The notes under the pieces are model-generated. The model did not search any database, was not told the DNA's origin, and saw nothing but the letters and a program-made list of their open reading frames with translations. The position numbers and the translations under genes are program-made. DNA of 64,000 bases from Nocardioides pinisoli. Its GTDB lineage: Bacteria > Actinomycetota > Actinomycetes > Propionibacteriales > Nocardioidaceae. Where the stretch lies: NCBI RefSeq assembly GCF_024199985.1, contig NZ_JANARS010000006.1, positions 124,001-188,000 on the forward strand, read 5' to 3'. The number at the start of each line of letters is the position of its first letter. The first letter of the stretch is position 1. This document shows, one piece after another, positions 24,259-32,684 of the stretch.

Positions 24259-25218
24259 GTGACGGGGGAACTCATGGGGCTCGCGCCGGTCATCTCGACC
24301 GCGGGGCTCACCAAGCACTACGGGACGGTCCATGCGCTGACCGACCTCACGGTCGAGGTCGGCGACGGCGTGACGGGACTGGTGGGCGCCAACGGCGCCG
24401 GCAAGTCGACGCTCATCAAGGTCCTGCTCGGGCTGCTCGAGCCCACGGGCGGGCACGCGAGCGTGCTCGGTCACGACATCGAGCACGAGGGCCAGGAGAT
24501 CCGACGGCTCGTCGGCTACATGCCCGAGCACGACTGCCTGCCTCCCGACGTCAGCGCGAGCGACTTCGTCGTGCACATGGCCCGGATGTCGGGCCTCGGG
24601 GCGTCGGCGGCGCGCGAGCGGGCCGCCGACGTGCTGCGCCACGTCGGCCTCGACGAGGAGCGCTACCGGCCGATGGGGGGCTACTCCACCGGCATGAAGC
24701 AGCGCGCCAAGCTCGCGCAGGCGCTCGCCCACGACCCACGCCTGGTCTTCCTCGACGAGCCGACCAACGGCCTCGACCCGGCCGCCCGCACCGACATGCT
24801 GAACCTGGTGCGGCGCATCGGCACCGAGTTCGGCATCGCCGCGCTCGTCACGTCCCACCTGCTCGGCGAGCTCGAGCAGGTCAGTGACCACGTGATCGTC
24901 CTCGACGGCGGCCACCTGCTGCGCAGCAGCGCGACCGGCGACTTCCTGCAGCGGACCGGCGGCCTGCTCGTCGAGGTCGTCGGCACCGAGACCGAGCGCG
25001 ACCGGCTCGGTGAGGCGCTCGCCCAGCGCGGGCTGACCTGCCGGCCCCGCGGGACGATGGTCGCGATCGACCCACCGCCACCCGAGCTGGCCGAGGGCGG
25101 GGCCGTCCACGACCTGATCCGCGACGTCGCCGCCGACCTCGGCCTGGGCCTGATGCGGCTCCAGCCCGACCGGCGCCACCTCGAGGACGTCTTCCTCGAA
25201 GGAGGCACCCGTGTCTGA
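24259..25218 (+). CDS. ABC-2 type transporter, ATP-binding protein 1
   Basis: 319 aa. Walker A is GANGAGKST, the signature is YSTGMKQRAKLAQAL, and Walker B is LVFLDEPTNGLD. A C-terminal extension (about residues 215-319), typical of CcmA/NatA-type exporters, follows. GTG 24259 lies 7 nt after a -10 box; ATG 24274 with GGGGGA nearby is the alternative. It is the first gene of a four-gene operon with two ATPases and two permeases, each overlapping or within 13 bp of the next, suggesting a hetero-oligomeric exporter. Substrate unknown. Confidence 0.88.
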   Translation: MTGELMGLAPVISTAGLTKHYGTVHALTDLTVEVGDGVTGLVGANGAGKSTLIKVLLGLLEPTGGHASVLGHDIEHEGQEIRRLVGYMPEHDCLPPDVSASDFVVHMARMSGLGASAARERAADVLRHVGLDEERYRPMGGYSTGMKQRAKLAQALAHDPRLVFLDEPTNGLDPAARTDMLNLVRRIGTEFGIAALVTSHLLGELEQVSDHVIVLDGGHLLRSSATGDFLQRTGGLLVEVVGTETERDRLGEALAQRGLTCRPRGTMVAIDPPPPELAEGGAVHDLIRDVAADLGLGLMRLQPDRRHLEDVFLEGGTRV

Positions 25219-26103
25219 CCTCTCCCCCGACGCCGGTCGCCCCGGCGTCATCCACGACCTCGGCTACCGCCACTTCGACGGCGCCCGCGAGGGCACACCG
25301 GCGATCGCGCGCACCCTGTTCGTCACCGGCCTGCGCCACGCCTACGGCCTCGGACGGTCGGGCAAGTCCAAGGTCATGCCGTTCGTCCTGCTGGCGATGT
25401 CGCTCCTGCCGGCCACGATCGTCGTCGGCGTCGTGGTGCTCACCGGCCTCGGCGAGCTCCCGGTGTCCTACGCCGACTACACCAACCAGACGCAGCTGCT
25501 GGTCAGCCTCTTCGCGGCGGCGCAGGCGCCGGTGCTGTTCTCCCGCGACCTCCGCCACCGCTCGATCGTGCTCTACCTCGCCCGCCCGCTGCCGGCGCCG
25601 TTGTTCGCGGTGGTGCGGTGGGCCTCGCTCACGCTCGCGATCTTCCTCTTCACCGCGATCCCCACCGTCGTGCTCTTCGCGGGCGCGATGCTGGCCGGGC
25701 TCGACAAGAGCGACCAGACGACCGCCGTGCTCAAGGCGGTGGTGCTGCAGGCGCTGCTCGCCCTGATGCTCGCCGGTGTCAGCGGGCTGATCTCGTCGGT
25801 CTCCCTGCGCCGCGGCTTCGCCGTCGTCGGCTCCGTGATGGCGCTCATCGTCCTCACCGGGATCGTCACGGTGCTGCAGAACATCGCCTACTACGAGGGC
25901 GACAGCGAGACGGTCCCGGTCGCCCTCGGGCTGTTCTCGCCGTGGTCCCTGGTCAACGGCCTGGCCAACGCCTGGGACGCCGGCGTCGACACCCCGGTCC
26001 CGGTCGACGGCGCCTGGGTGCCCGCGTACGCCATCGTGGCGGTGCTGCTCGTCGCCGCCTGTCTGCTCGGGCTGGTCGCCCGCTTCCGGAAGGTGGGGTC
26101 GCG

Positions 26104-26107
<4 letters not shown>
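25211..26107 (+). CDS. ABC-2 type transporter, permease 1
   Basis: 298 aa with about 6 membrane helices from residue 57 on, after a 50-residue cytoplasmic N-terminus (IHDLGYRHFDGAREG). The segment LFSRDLRHRSIVLYLARPL is characteristic of ABC-2 permeases of the YxlG/NatB kind. GTG 25211 lies within the end of the ATPase gene (8-bp overlap), giving coupled translation. Its stop overlaps the next ATG (ATGA). Confidence 0.85.
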
Positions 26108-27015
<908 letters not shown>

Positions 27016-27028
27016 TCAAGGACCCCTC

Positions 27029-27727
27029 ATGAACGGGACCATTGCCAAGCTCGCCCTGCAAGCCCTGCTGGGTCGACGCCGCTTCCTCCTGCTGCTGGCC
27101 TTCCCGGTGCTGCTCATCGGGCTCGTCGCGCTGGTCACCGTGCTCGTCGACGGCGACGCGGCCTACGAGGTCCTGCCCAACCTCGGCTACCCGCTCGTGC
27201 TCCCGCTCGTCGCGATCCTCGCGGCGTCCTCGGTGCTCGGCCCGGAGGTCGACGACGGCTCCATCGTCTACCTGCTGTCGAAGCCGGTGAACCGCTACGG
27301 CATCGCGATCAGCAAGTGGCTGGTGGCCCTCGGCGCCACGCTGGCGGCCGGCGCGCTGCCGATCCTCGTCGCCGCCCTCATCGCCGGCGACAGCACCCGG
27401 GCGACCGCGCTCTTCGTCGGCGCCGTCGTCGCCGGGACGGCGTACTCCGCGCTCTTCCTCGCCATCTCGGCGGTCACCCGCCACGCCGTCATCGCGTCGC
27501 TGATGTTCGTGCTGATCTGGGAGAGCCTGCTCGGCAACCTCTTCAGCGGCATCGCGTGGCTGAGCATCGGCCAGTGGGGCCTGCGCATCGGCCACGAGAT
27601 CTCCGCCGAGCTGCCCGACCCCGCCGACCTGGGCTACGCGATCGTCGCCGGGATCCTCGTCACGGTCGTCGGGGTCTGGTTCGCCGGCGACCGGTTGCGC
27701 TCGTTCTCCCTCAGGGGCGAGGACTGA
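27029..27727 (+). CDS. ABC-2 type transporter, permease 2
   Basis: 232 aa with 6 predicted membrane helices. The loop after helix 2 has the ABC-2 pattern GPEVDDGSIVYLLSKPVNRYGIAISKW. It lies 13 bp after ATPase 2 and is the last gene of the operon. The following gene is convergent, with 6 bp between stops. Confidence 0.88.
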   Translation: MNGTIAKLALQALLGRRRFLLLLAFPVLLIGLVALVTVLVDGDAAYEVLPNLGYPLVLPLVAILAASSVLGPEVDDGSIVYLLSKPVNRYGIAISKWLVALGATLAAGALPILVAALIAGDSTRATALFVGAVVAGTAYSALFLAISAVTRHAVIASLMFVLIWESLLGNLFSGIAWLSIGQWGLRIGHEISAELPDPADLGYAIVAGILVTVVGVWFAGDRLRSFSLRGED

Positions 27728-27733
27728 CCGGCG

Positions 27734-28447
27734 TCAGCGCCGACTGGCCGCCACGGCCGCCCGCACCTCGGCGGCGAGCACCTTGCTCCCCCCGGGGTGC
27801 GCGCCGGCGTCCACGACCAGGTCGCTACCGCGCGACCGGGCGCACCACGGCCACGGCGCGAGTCGACGATGCTCGACGGACACCGAGTCGACCGGAGCGA
27901 GGTGGACGGTCGTGCTGCGCGGTGTGACCGTGTCGACGTCGGCGAGGGCCAGCTCGCTGCGCAGGCCGCGCTGCTCGTCGACCACCCGCGTCGAGGTGAG
28001 CCAGGTGCCGCCGACCCGGAACCGCCCCAGCGCCGCAAGCACGGGGAACCCGAGGAAGTAGACGGCGGGCACGACGGCGAGGACCGGCCAGACCCAGCTC
28101 TCCTCGAGGGCACCCACGACGCCCATCGCGGCGAACCAGCCACCGAGCAGGGTCATGACGACGAGCCCGAGCAGCTGGGCGCGTCTCCCCGGGCGGGGCA
28201 GGAACCTGGCCGGTTCGCCCTCCCAGGTGACCTGGCGCTCGACCGGAGCAGGGTCCTGCCCCGCACCGACGAGGGACAGGACCACGACCAGCCCGAGCAC
28301 GACGAAGAGCGCCGCACCCGTCGCGCCGAGGGCGCTCTCGGCCCGCAGCAGCAGGGACACGCCGATGGCGATCGCGACGAGACCGACGACCAGGCCGAGG
28401 AGACGCGTGCCGGGCGTCTGCGGGGTCGGGGTGCTCAGCTGAACCAC
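27734..28447 (-). CDS. Membrane protein with a PH-like (bPH2/YdbT-type) domain, last gene of a WXG cassette
   Basis: 237 aa with four membrane helices in two pairs (about residues 16-36, 42-60, 86-107, 115-136). A soluble C-terminal domain follows (FRVGGTWLTSTRVVDEQRGLRSELALADVDTV), resembling bacterial PH domains. GTG 28447 overlaps the end of the upstream WXG-type protein gene by 13 bp. In type VII polymorphic-toxin loci the gene after the large protein is often an immunity protein; that role is only an inference from position. Confidence 0.55.
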   Translation of the reverse strand: MVQLSTPTPQTPGTRLLGLVVGLVAIAIGVSLLLRAESALGATGAALFVVLGLVVVLSLVGAGQDPAPVERQVTWEGEPARFLPRPGRRAQLLGLVVMTLLGGWFAAMGVVGALEESWVWPVLAVVPAVYFLGFPVLAALGRFRVGGTWLTSTRVVDEQRGLRSELALADVDTVTPRSTTVHLAPVDSVSVEHRRLAPWPWCARSRGSDLVVDAGAHPGGSKVLAAEVRAAVAASRR

Positions 28448-29703
28448 CCACCCACGGTCTCGGCGACCCCGGAGACGCCGTCCACGATGGCGTCCCCGGT
28501 GTCGGCGAGCGCGTCCACGCCCTCGTCCCACGCCTGCCCCACGTCGGGGCCGTTCTCGAAGAGCGAGTCGATCGCGCCGTCGGCGAAGATCGCGACGCCG
28601 GCGCCGACGGCAGTGCCGACCACGGCGCCGACCGCCGTGCCGACGCCAGGGACGACCGAGCCGAACATCGCGCCCACAGCGGCGCCGGACGCCGCGCTGG
28701 CACCGATGCCGGCGGCGACACCGAGCCCGGTGGAGACTCCTTGGGAGACCGCGACCTGGGTGGTGCTCTCACCCTCCTGGTAGTCGTTGAAGACCCCGAG
28801 CCCGAAGCCGATCGGGCCGAGGACCCGACCGAACCGGCCGAGGTAGCGCGGGGCCCGGGCGTCGTCGAGGCGGCGCGACTGGTCGAGCAGGTCCTGGGCC
28901 TCGTCGAGCTTGCCGGCGATCGCGAGCCGGTCGGCCTCGAGCCTGGCCTCGTCGAGGGTCTGGAAGAAGAACCACTTGCGCTTGAGGTAGCGCTCCGGGT
29001 GGGCCTGCAGGTCGTCGATCATCCGGGTCGCCTCGTCGAGCAGCCCCTGGGCGCGCCCGTGCAGGTTCGACTTCTTCGAGGCGATGTCGACGCCGATGGC
29101 GCCCGCGGCAACGTCGCCGAGGATGTCACCCACGGTGAGCAGCCACGCGGCGTGCTGGCCGGGCGTGTACTGGTCCTGGAGGTCGCGGCACGCGGTCGCG
29201 TAGTAGCGGTCGATGCGGGAGGCCTCCGCCGAGGCTGCGCTGTAGGCGCGGATCTTGTCCTGGTGGGCGTCGTAGGCCGCGACGCGGCCGTTGTGGGCGT
29301 CGACCTCGGCGGGGGTCCCCTCGAAGCCGTCCGGCGGGCGGACCGGGCCGGCCCCGGGGTCCTCCACGACGAAGCCGTTGACGGTGAGGTCGGCACCGCG
29401 TGCCTCCGTGCGCACGTCCCCCATCTGCTCCTGGGCGCGGCGCAGCTTGCCGGCGAACTTGTCGAGGTCGTCGGCCATCGTCCTGACGGCGCCCTCGAGG
29501 TCGTCGATCTTGCCCCGGGCGCGCGCCATCACGCCGACGAACTCGTCGCCGGCCTCGGAGTTCCACGACCCGTCGGCGGAGCGCCGTGCGTCGTTGGCCC
29601 GATCGGCGGCGTCGGCGAGCTCGGTGGCCAGCGAGGAACGCAGCCAGTGGGCCGCTCCCTCGATGGCGGTCGGGCTGCCCTGGATCTCGGTGTCGACGCT
29701 CAT
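28435..29703 (-). CDS. Large WXG100-type (type VII secretion) protein with glycine-zipper C-terminus
   Basis: 422 aa. The N-terminal 100 residues are a helical hairpin with SWNSEAGDEFV, the W-x-x-x-A/G turn of WXG100-like substrates. A central helical domain follows (PGQHAAWLLTVGDILGDVAAGAIG, HPERYLKRKWFFFQTLDEA). Residues about 320-385 are Gly/Ala-rich and hydrophobic (GAMFGSVVPGVGTAVGAVVG), a glycine-zipper typical of pore-forming or membrane-inserting ends. No enzymatic toxin motif is seen. ATG overlaps the stop of the small upstream gene (ATGA). No ESX core genes are in the window. Confidence 0.6.
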   Translation of the reverse strand: MSVDTEIQGSPTAIEGAAHWLRSSLATELADAADRANDARRSADGSWNSEAGDEFVGVMARARGKIDDLEGAVRTMADDLDKFAGKLRRAQEQMGDVRTEARGADLTVNGFVVEDPGAGPVRPPDGFEGTPAEVDAHNGRVAAYDAHQDKIRAYSAASAEASRIDRYYATACRDLQDQYTPGQHAAWLLTVGDILGDVAAGAIGVDIASKKSNLHGRAQGLLDEATRMIDDLQAHPERYLKRKWFFFQTLDEARLEADRLAIAGKLDEAQDLLDQSRRLDDARAPRYLGRFGRVLGPIGFGLGVFNDYQEGESTTQVAVSQGVSTGLGVAAGIGASAASGAAVGAMFGSVVPGVGTAVGAVVGTAVGAGVAIFADGAIDSLFENGPDVGQAWDEGVDALADTGDAIVDGVSGVAETVGGWFS

Positions 29704-29993
29704 GGCTGCATCGCCCGGCGGATCTCGTCCATGCCGGCCGAGGACTCGGCGTCAGCGCTCTGGTAGTAGGTGCGGGCCAGCCGCACGCTGTCGGCGGCGC
29801 CGGTGAGCGCGACCGACACGTTGCCGGCGCTGTCCACGACCTGGCTCAGCATGCTCGCGACGACCGCGGACATCGGCCCGGCGTCCACGCCGGACGGGAC
29901 GCCGCCGGCCAGCCCCTCGAGGCCCGAGGCCCCGCTGTCGAGGCCGCCGGCGATGGTGGCGAGGACGGAGAGGTCGACGTCGATGCCGCTCAT
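29700..29993 (-). CDS. Small WXG100/EspC-like protein
   Basis: 97 aa, all-helical. Starts MSGIDVDLSVLATIAGGLDSG and ends with YYQSADAESSAGMDEIRRAMQP, a pattern like EspC/DUF2580 small type VII-associated partners (helix-turn-helix, then Y-x-x-x-D/E near the end). It overlaps both neighbours by ATGA and is probably the helical partner of the larger WXG protein encoded next. ATG 29993 is the only start that keeps this overlap. Confidence 0.6.
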   Translation of the reverse strand: MSGIDVDLSVLATIAGGLDSGASGLEGLAGGVPSGVDAGPMSAVVASMLSQVVDSAGNVSVALTGAADSVRLARTYYQSADAESSAGMDEIRRAMQP

Positions 29994-30313
29994 GCCGTCA
30001 CCTGCTCGCCCGCCTCGGCGTCGCGCAGGCCCGGGTCGACGTCGAGGAAGAGCAGGTCGTAGGGCGTCTGGTCGTGGACCCGCTGGAGCGCGGCCACGTC
30101 GCACACCACCCACGGTGAGTCGGGGAGGTAGAAGCGGTGCAGCCGGTCGATCGCCGAGTAGGTGTAGAGCGCGGTCCGCCCGTCCTGGACCTGGTGCATC
30201 AGCACGCGACGCGTGGCCGGGTCGTCCTCCCCGGTGGTGGGGACGTAGACCACGGGAGGGAAGCTCGGCCGGCTCCTCTCCTCGGGGAGCGGCGGCGTCG
30301 AGGCGTCGTACAT
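29990..30313 (-). CDS. SAV_915/SseB-like conserved protein, first gene of the WXG cassette
   Basis: 107 aa soluble protein. The core PPVVYVPTTGEDD...QDGRTALYTYSAIDRLHRFY and PYDLLFLDVDPGLRD resembles the SAV_915/SseB-like family found beside ESX-type genes in actinobacteria. Family biochemistry is not established; a chaperone-like role is speculative. ATG 30313 is favoured by AAGGAAAGG upstream. Its stop overlaps the small WXG gene's ATG, so all four genes 30313-27734 are one translationally coupled unit. Confidence 0.6.
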   Translation of the reverse strand: MYDASTPPLPEERSRPSFPPVVYVPTTGEDDPATRRVLMHQVQDGRTALYTYSAIDRLHRFYLPDSPWVVCDVAALQRVHDQTPYDLLFLDVDPGLRDAEAGEQVTA

Positions 30314-30395
30314 GCGGGCCTTTCCTTGGGCTGCGCGGACGAGGACGCCGCTCATCATGCCCACGTCGAGCAGGCTCGACCCCACCGGCCCCACG

Positions 30396-30791
30396 TCAGG
30401 TCGAGAGCCGGCGCACGACGCGCACGAGGAAGAAGACCCCGACCGCCGCGACGAGCAGGCTCGGGACCACCCAGTCGCCACCGGCCCGCAGGCCGAGGAC
30501 GGTCAGCCAGCCTGCCAGGACGAGCAGGCCGAGGTCGAGCGCGGTGGTGTGCCGGAGGTCGGCGACCGCCACAGCCGCGTCGGTCCCCCTGGCACGCGCG
30601 ATCGCCAGGAGGAGCGTCGCCGCAGCGGCGTAGAAGGTGTAGACCGCCAGCGCCTGCATCGCCGGCAGGTCGCCGGCGTCGGAGGCGACGACGCTCCACC
30701 CCAGGAGGGCCGCGACCGCGGCGAGCACGAGGTCGAGCACGACCTCGACCCATCGGCCCCGGGTTCGCGACGGTGCGACGGCGCGTGTCAT
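30396..30791 (-). CDS. Small four-helix membrane protein, unknown function
   Basis: 131 aa with four predicted membrane helices (about residues 15-36, 44-64, 86-104, 108-126) and a basic C-terminus (VRVVRRLST). No family recognised. ATG 30791 lies 6 nt after TAGACT, so it is probably leaderless. It shares a 40-bp divergent promoter region with the DNA ligase gene. Confidence 0.65.
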   Translation of the reverse strand: MTRAVAPSRTRGRWVEVVLDLVLAAVAALLGWSVVASDAGDLPAMQALAVYTFYAAAATLLLAIARARGTDAAVAVADLRHTTALDLGLLVLAGWLTVLGLRAGGDWVVPSLLVAAVGVFFLVRVVRRLST

Positions 30792-30797
30792 GCCGGA

Positions 30798-30803
30798 AGT
30801 CTA
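30798..30803 (-). promoter_or_regulatory. -10 box of the small membrane protein, leaderless type
   Basis: TAGACT on the minus strand ends 6 nt before ATG 30791. It is back-to-back with the ligase promoter. Confidence 0.55.
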
Positions 30804-30819
30804 GGAACGTGCGCCCGAC

Positions 30820-30825
30820 TAGGCT
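30820..30825 (+). promoter_or_regulatory. -10 box of the DNA ligase gene, leaderless type
   Basis: TAGGCT ends 6 nt before GTG 30832. Confidence 0.6.
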
Positions 30826-30831
30826 CTGGGT

Positions 30832-31953
30832 GTGGACCTCCCCGTGATGCCGCCGGTGCAGCCGATGCTGGCCAAGAGCGTGAGCGGTGTGCCCGACCCG
30901 GCGAGGCACGGCGGGTTGAGCTTCGAGCCCAAGTGGGACGGCTTCCGCTGCCTGGTCTTCAAGGACGGCGACGAGGTCGAGCTCGCCAGTCGCAACACCA
31001 AGCCGCTGACCCGCTACTTCCCCGAGGTCGTCGAGGCCGTGCGCGAGCAGCTGCCGGAGCGCATCGTGCTCGACGGCGAGATCTTCGTCGGCCTGCAGGG
31101 CCCGGACGGGTGGCGCCTGGAGTTCGAGACGCTGCAGGAGCGGATCCACCCCGCGGCCAGCCGCGTCGACAGGCTCGCGGCCGAGACGCCTGCCGGGTTC
31201 GTCGCCTTCGACCTTCTCGCCCTGGGCGACGAGTCCTTCATGGGTCGCCCGTTCTCCGAGCGCCGCGCCGCCCTGCTCGAGGCGCTGGGCCACCTCGACG
31301 GGGGCGGACCCTGCTTCCTCACCCGCACCACCGAGGACCCGGCCGAGGCCGAGCGGTGGTTCGAGGAGTTCGAGGGCGCGGGGCTCGACGGCGTGGTGGC
31401 CAAGCCGCTCGGGGCGTCGTACGAGCCCAACAAGCGCACCATGCTCAAGATCAAGCACGAGCGCACCGCCGACGTCGTGCTCGCCGGCTACCGCGAGCAC
31501 AAGACGTCGACGCCCGACGAGCCGCTGGTGGGCTCCCTGCTGCTCGGGCTCTACGACGACGACGGCGAGCTGCAGCACATCGGCGTCTCGGCGAGCTTCA
31601 CCGCCAAGCGGCGCGCCGAGCTGTGGCAGGAGCTGCAGCCGCTGGTCTGCGACATCGCCGACCACCCGTGGGGCCGCTGGAACGAGTTCCTCACCGCCAA
31701 CCCCGACCGCGTCCCCGGCACCCAGAGCCGCTGGAGCGCCGGGAAGGACCTCGGCTTCACCGCGCTGCGGCCCGAGCGGGTGCTCGAGGTGAAGTACGAC
31801 CACATGGAGGGTCGGCGCTTCCGGCACACTGCGCACTTCAAGAGGTGGCGTCCCGACCGCGACCCGGAGAGCTGCGGCTACGCCCAGCTCGACGAGCCGG
31901 CGGGCTACGACCTCACTAGAATTCTCAGCACCGACCCCGGAGGCGCGTCATGA
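30832..31953 (+). CDS. ATP-dependent DNA ligase (LigC/LigD-ligase type)
   Basis: 373 aa. The adenylation lysine is K34 in FEPKWDGFR. Further nucleotidyltransferase motifs are SRNTKPLTRYFPEV, VLDGEIFV, FVAFDLLAL, LDGVVAK and MLKIKHERT. An OB domain with the C-terminal R/W motif (HFKRWRPD) completes the enzyme. It seals nicks or ends using ATP, probably in NHEJ or base-excision backup repair; its size fits stand-alone mycobacterial-type LigC. A LigD-type polymerase gene lies 4.8 kb downstream on the other strand. No Ku gene is in the window. It is coupled by ATGA to the next gene. Confidence 0.93.
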   Translation: MDLPVMPPVQPMLAKSVSGVPDPARHGGLSFEPKWDGFRCLVFKDGDEVELASRNTKPLTRYFPEVVEAVREQLPERIVLDGEIFVGLQGPDGWRLEFETLQERIHPAASRVDRLAAETPAGFVAFDLLALGDESFMGRPFSERRAALLEALGHLDGGGPCFLTRTTEDPAEAERWFEEFEGAGLDGVVAKPLGASYEPNKRTMLKIKHERTADVVLAGYREHKTSTPDEPLVGSLLLGLYDDDGELQHIGVSASFTAKRRAELWQELQPLVCDIADHPWGRWNEFLTANPDRVPGTQSRWSAGKDLGFTALRPERVLEVKYDHMEGRRFRHTAHFKRWRPDRDPESCGYAQLDEPAGYDLTRILSTDPGGAS

Positions 31954-32549
31954 CCGAGCACACCGACATCCCCCACGACTCGAGCTCCGACGACTCGATC
32001 CACGACGGGCAGGGCACCTACGACGTGGTGCTCCTCGTCGAGCAGGCCCTCACGCCCGCCGACGCCAAGCAGGTGCGCTCGCTGCACACCGAGATCGAGG
32101 ACCCCGTCGTCTACCACGTGCTGCTGCCGCTCGAGGACGCCGCGGCGCGCATCGAGGCGTCCCTCGGCACGCTCGGCGCCGGCGACCTGATGGCCGCGCC
32201 CGCCCTCGCGATGAACGACGTCGACATCGAGGCGCTGCGCCGCGAGTGCGAGGAGCACTCCTCCTCCGACCTGAAGAAGACCCTCCTCGCGATCCACGAC
32301 GCCGGCGGGAAGGCGACCGGCAAGGTCACCTCCGAGCCCCCGGTCGACGCGCTCGCCACCCTCGTCGCCTCGGTCGACGCGCGGGAGGCCATCATCCTCA
32401 CCCGCTCCCACGTGGTGGCGGAGTTCTTCCACGTCGACTGGACCTCGCGCGCCCGCCGCAAGCTCGGCGTGCCGGTCCTCCACCTCATCGAGCACGAGAA
32501 CTTCGACGAGCAGGCCTCCGGCGCCGGCGAGGGCGTCAGCGGCGTCTGA
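31950..32549 (+). CDS. Uncharacterised actinobacterial protein coupled to the DNA ligase
   Basis: 199 aa soluble protein. After an acidic Ser/Asp-rich N-terminus comes an alpha/beta pattern: YDVVLLVEQALTPADAKQV, VVYHVLLPLED, DAREAIILTRSHVVAEFFHVDW and RRKLGVPVLHLIEHENFDEQ. This alternation looks Rossmann/USP-like, but no nucleotide-binding motif is clear. ATG 31950 overlaps the ligase stop (ATGA). I do not recognise the function. It ends inside one copy of a 19-bp direct repeat. Confidence 0.65.
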   Translation: MTEHTDIPHDSSSDDSIHDGQGTYDVVLLVEQALTPADAKQVRSLHTEIEDPVVYHVLLPLEDAAARIEASLGTLGAGDLMAAPALAMNDVDIEALRRECEEHSSSDLKKTLLAIHDAGGKATGKVTSEPPVDALATLVASVDAREAIILTRSHVVAEFFHVDWTSRARRKLGVPVLHLIEHENFDEQASGAGEGVSGV

Positions 32550-32553
32550 CGCG
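32535..32553. repeat. 19-bp direct repeat, left copy
   Basis: GTCAGCGGCGTCTGACGCG is identical to 32666-32684. The two copies bracket 112 bp that contain the REP-like element. Confidence 0.8.
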
Positions 32554-32562
32554 GAGGTCCCA

Positions 32563-32668
32563 CCTGAACTTGTCAGGCAGTGCAAGGGCCGACCTGTTCA
32601 GGGATCACCGGTCGGCCGGGGGTTCCTGAACTTGTCAGGCCGTGCACCGGCCGACGAGTTCAGCGGTC
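32563..32668. repeat. REP-like intergenic element: one full and one partial tandem copy
   Basis: The unit begins CCTGAACTTGTCAGGC, then about TGCA-N-GGGCCGAC and an imperfect palindrome centred on GGTCGGCC (32596-32630). A second partial copy starts at 32625. The same unit occurs inverted at 60455-60533. It lies between convergent genes. Confidence 0.8.
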
Positions 32669-32684
32669 AGCGGCGTCTGACGCG
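32666..32684. repeat. 19-bp direct repeat, right copy
   Basis: Identical to 32535-32553. This copy covers the last codons of the sulfotransferase gene. Confidence 0.8.
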
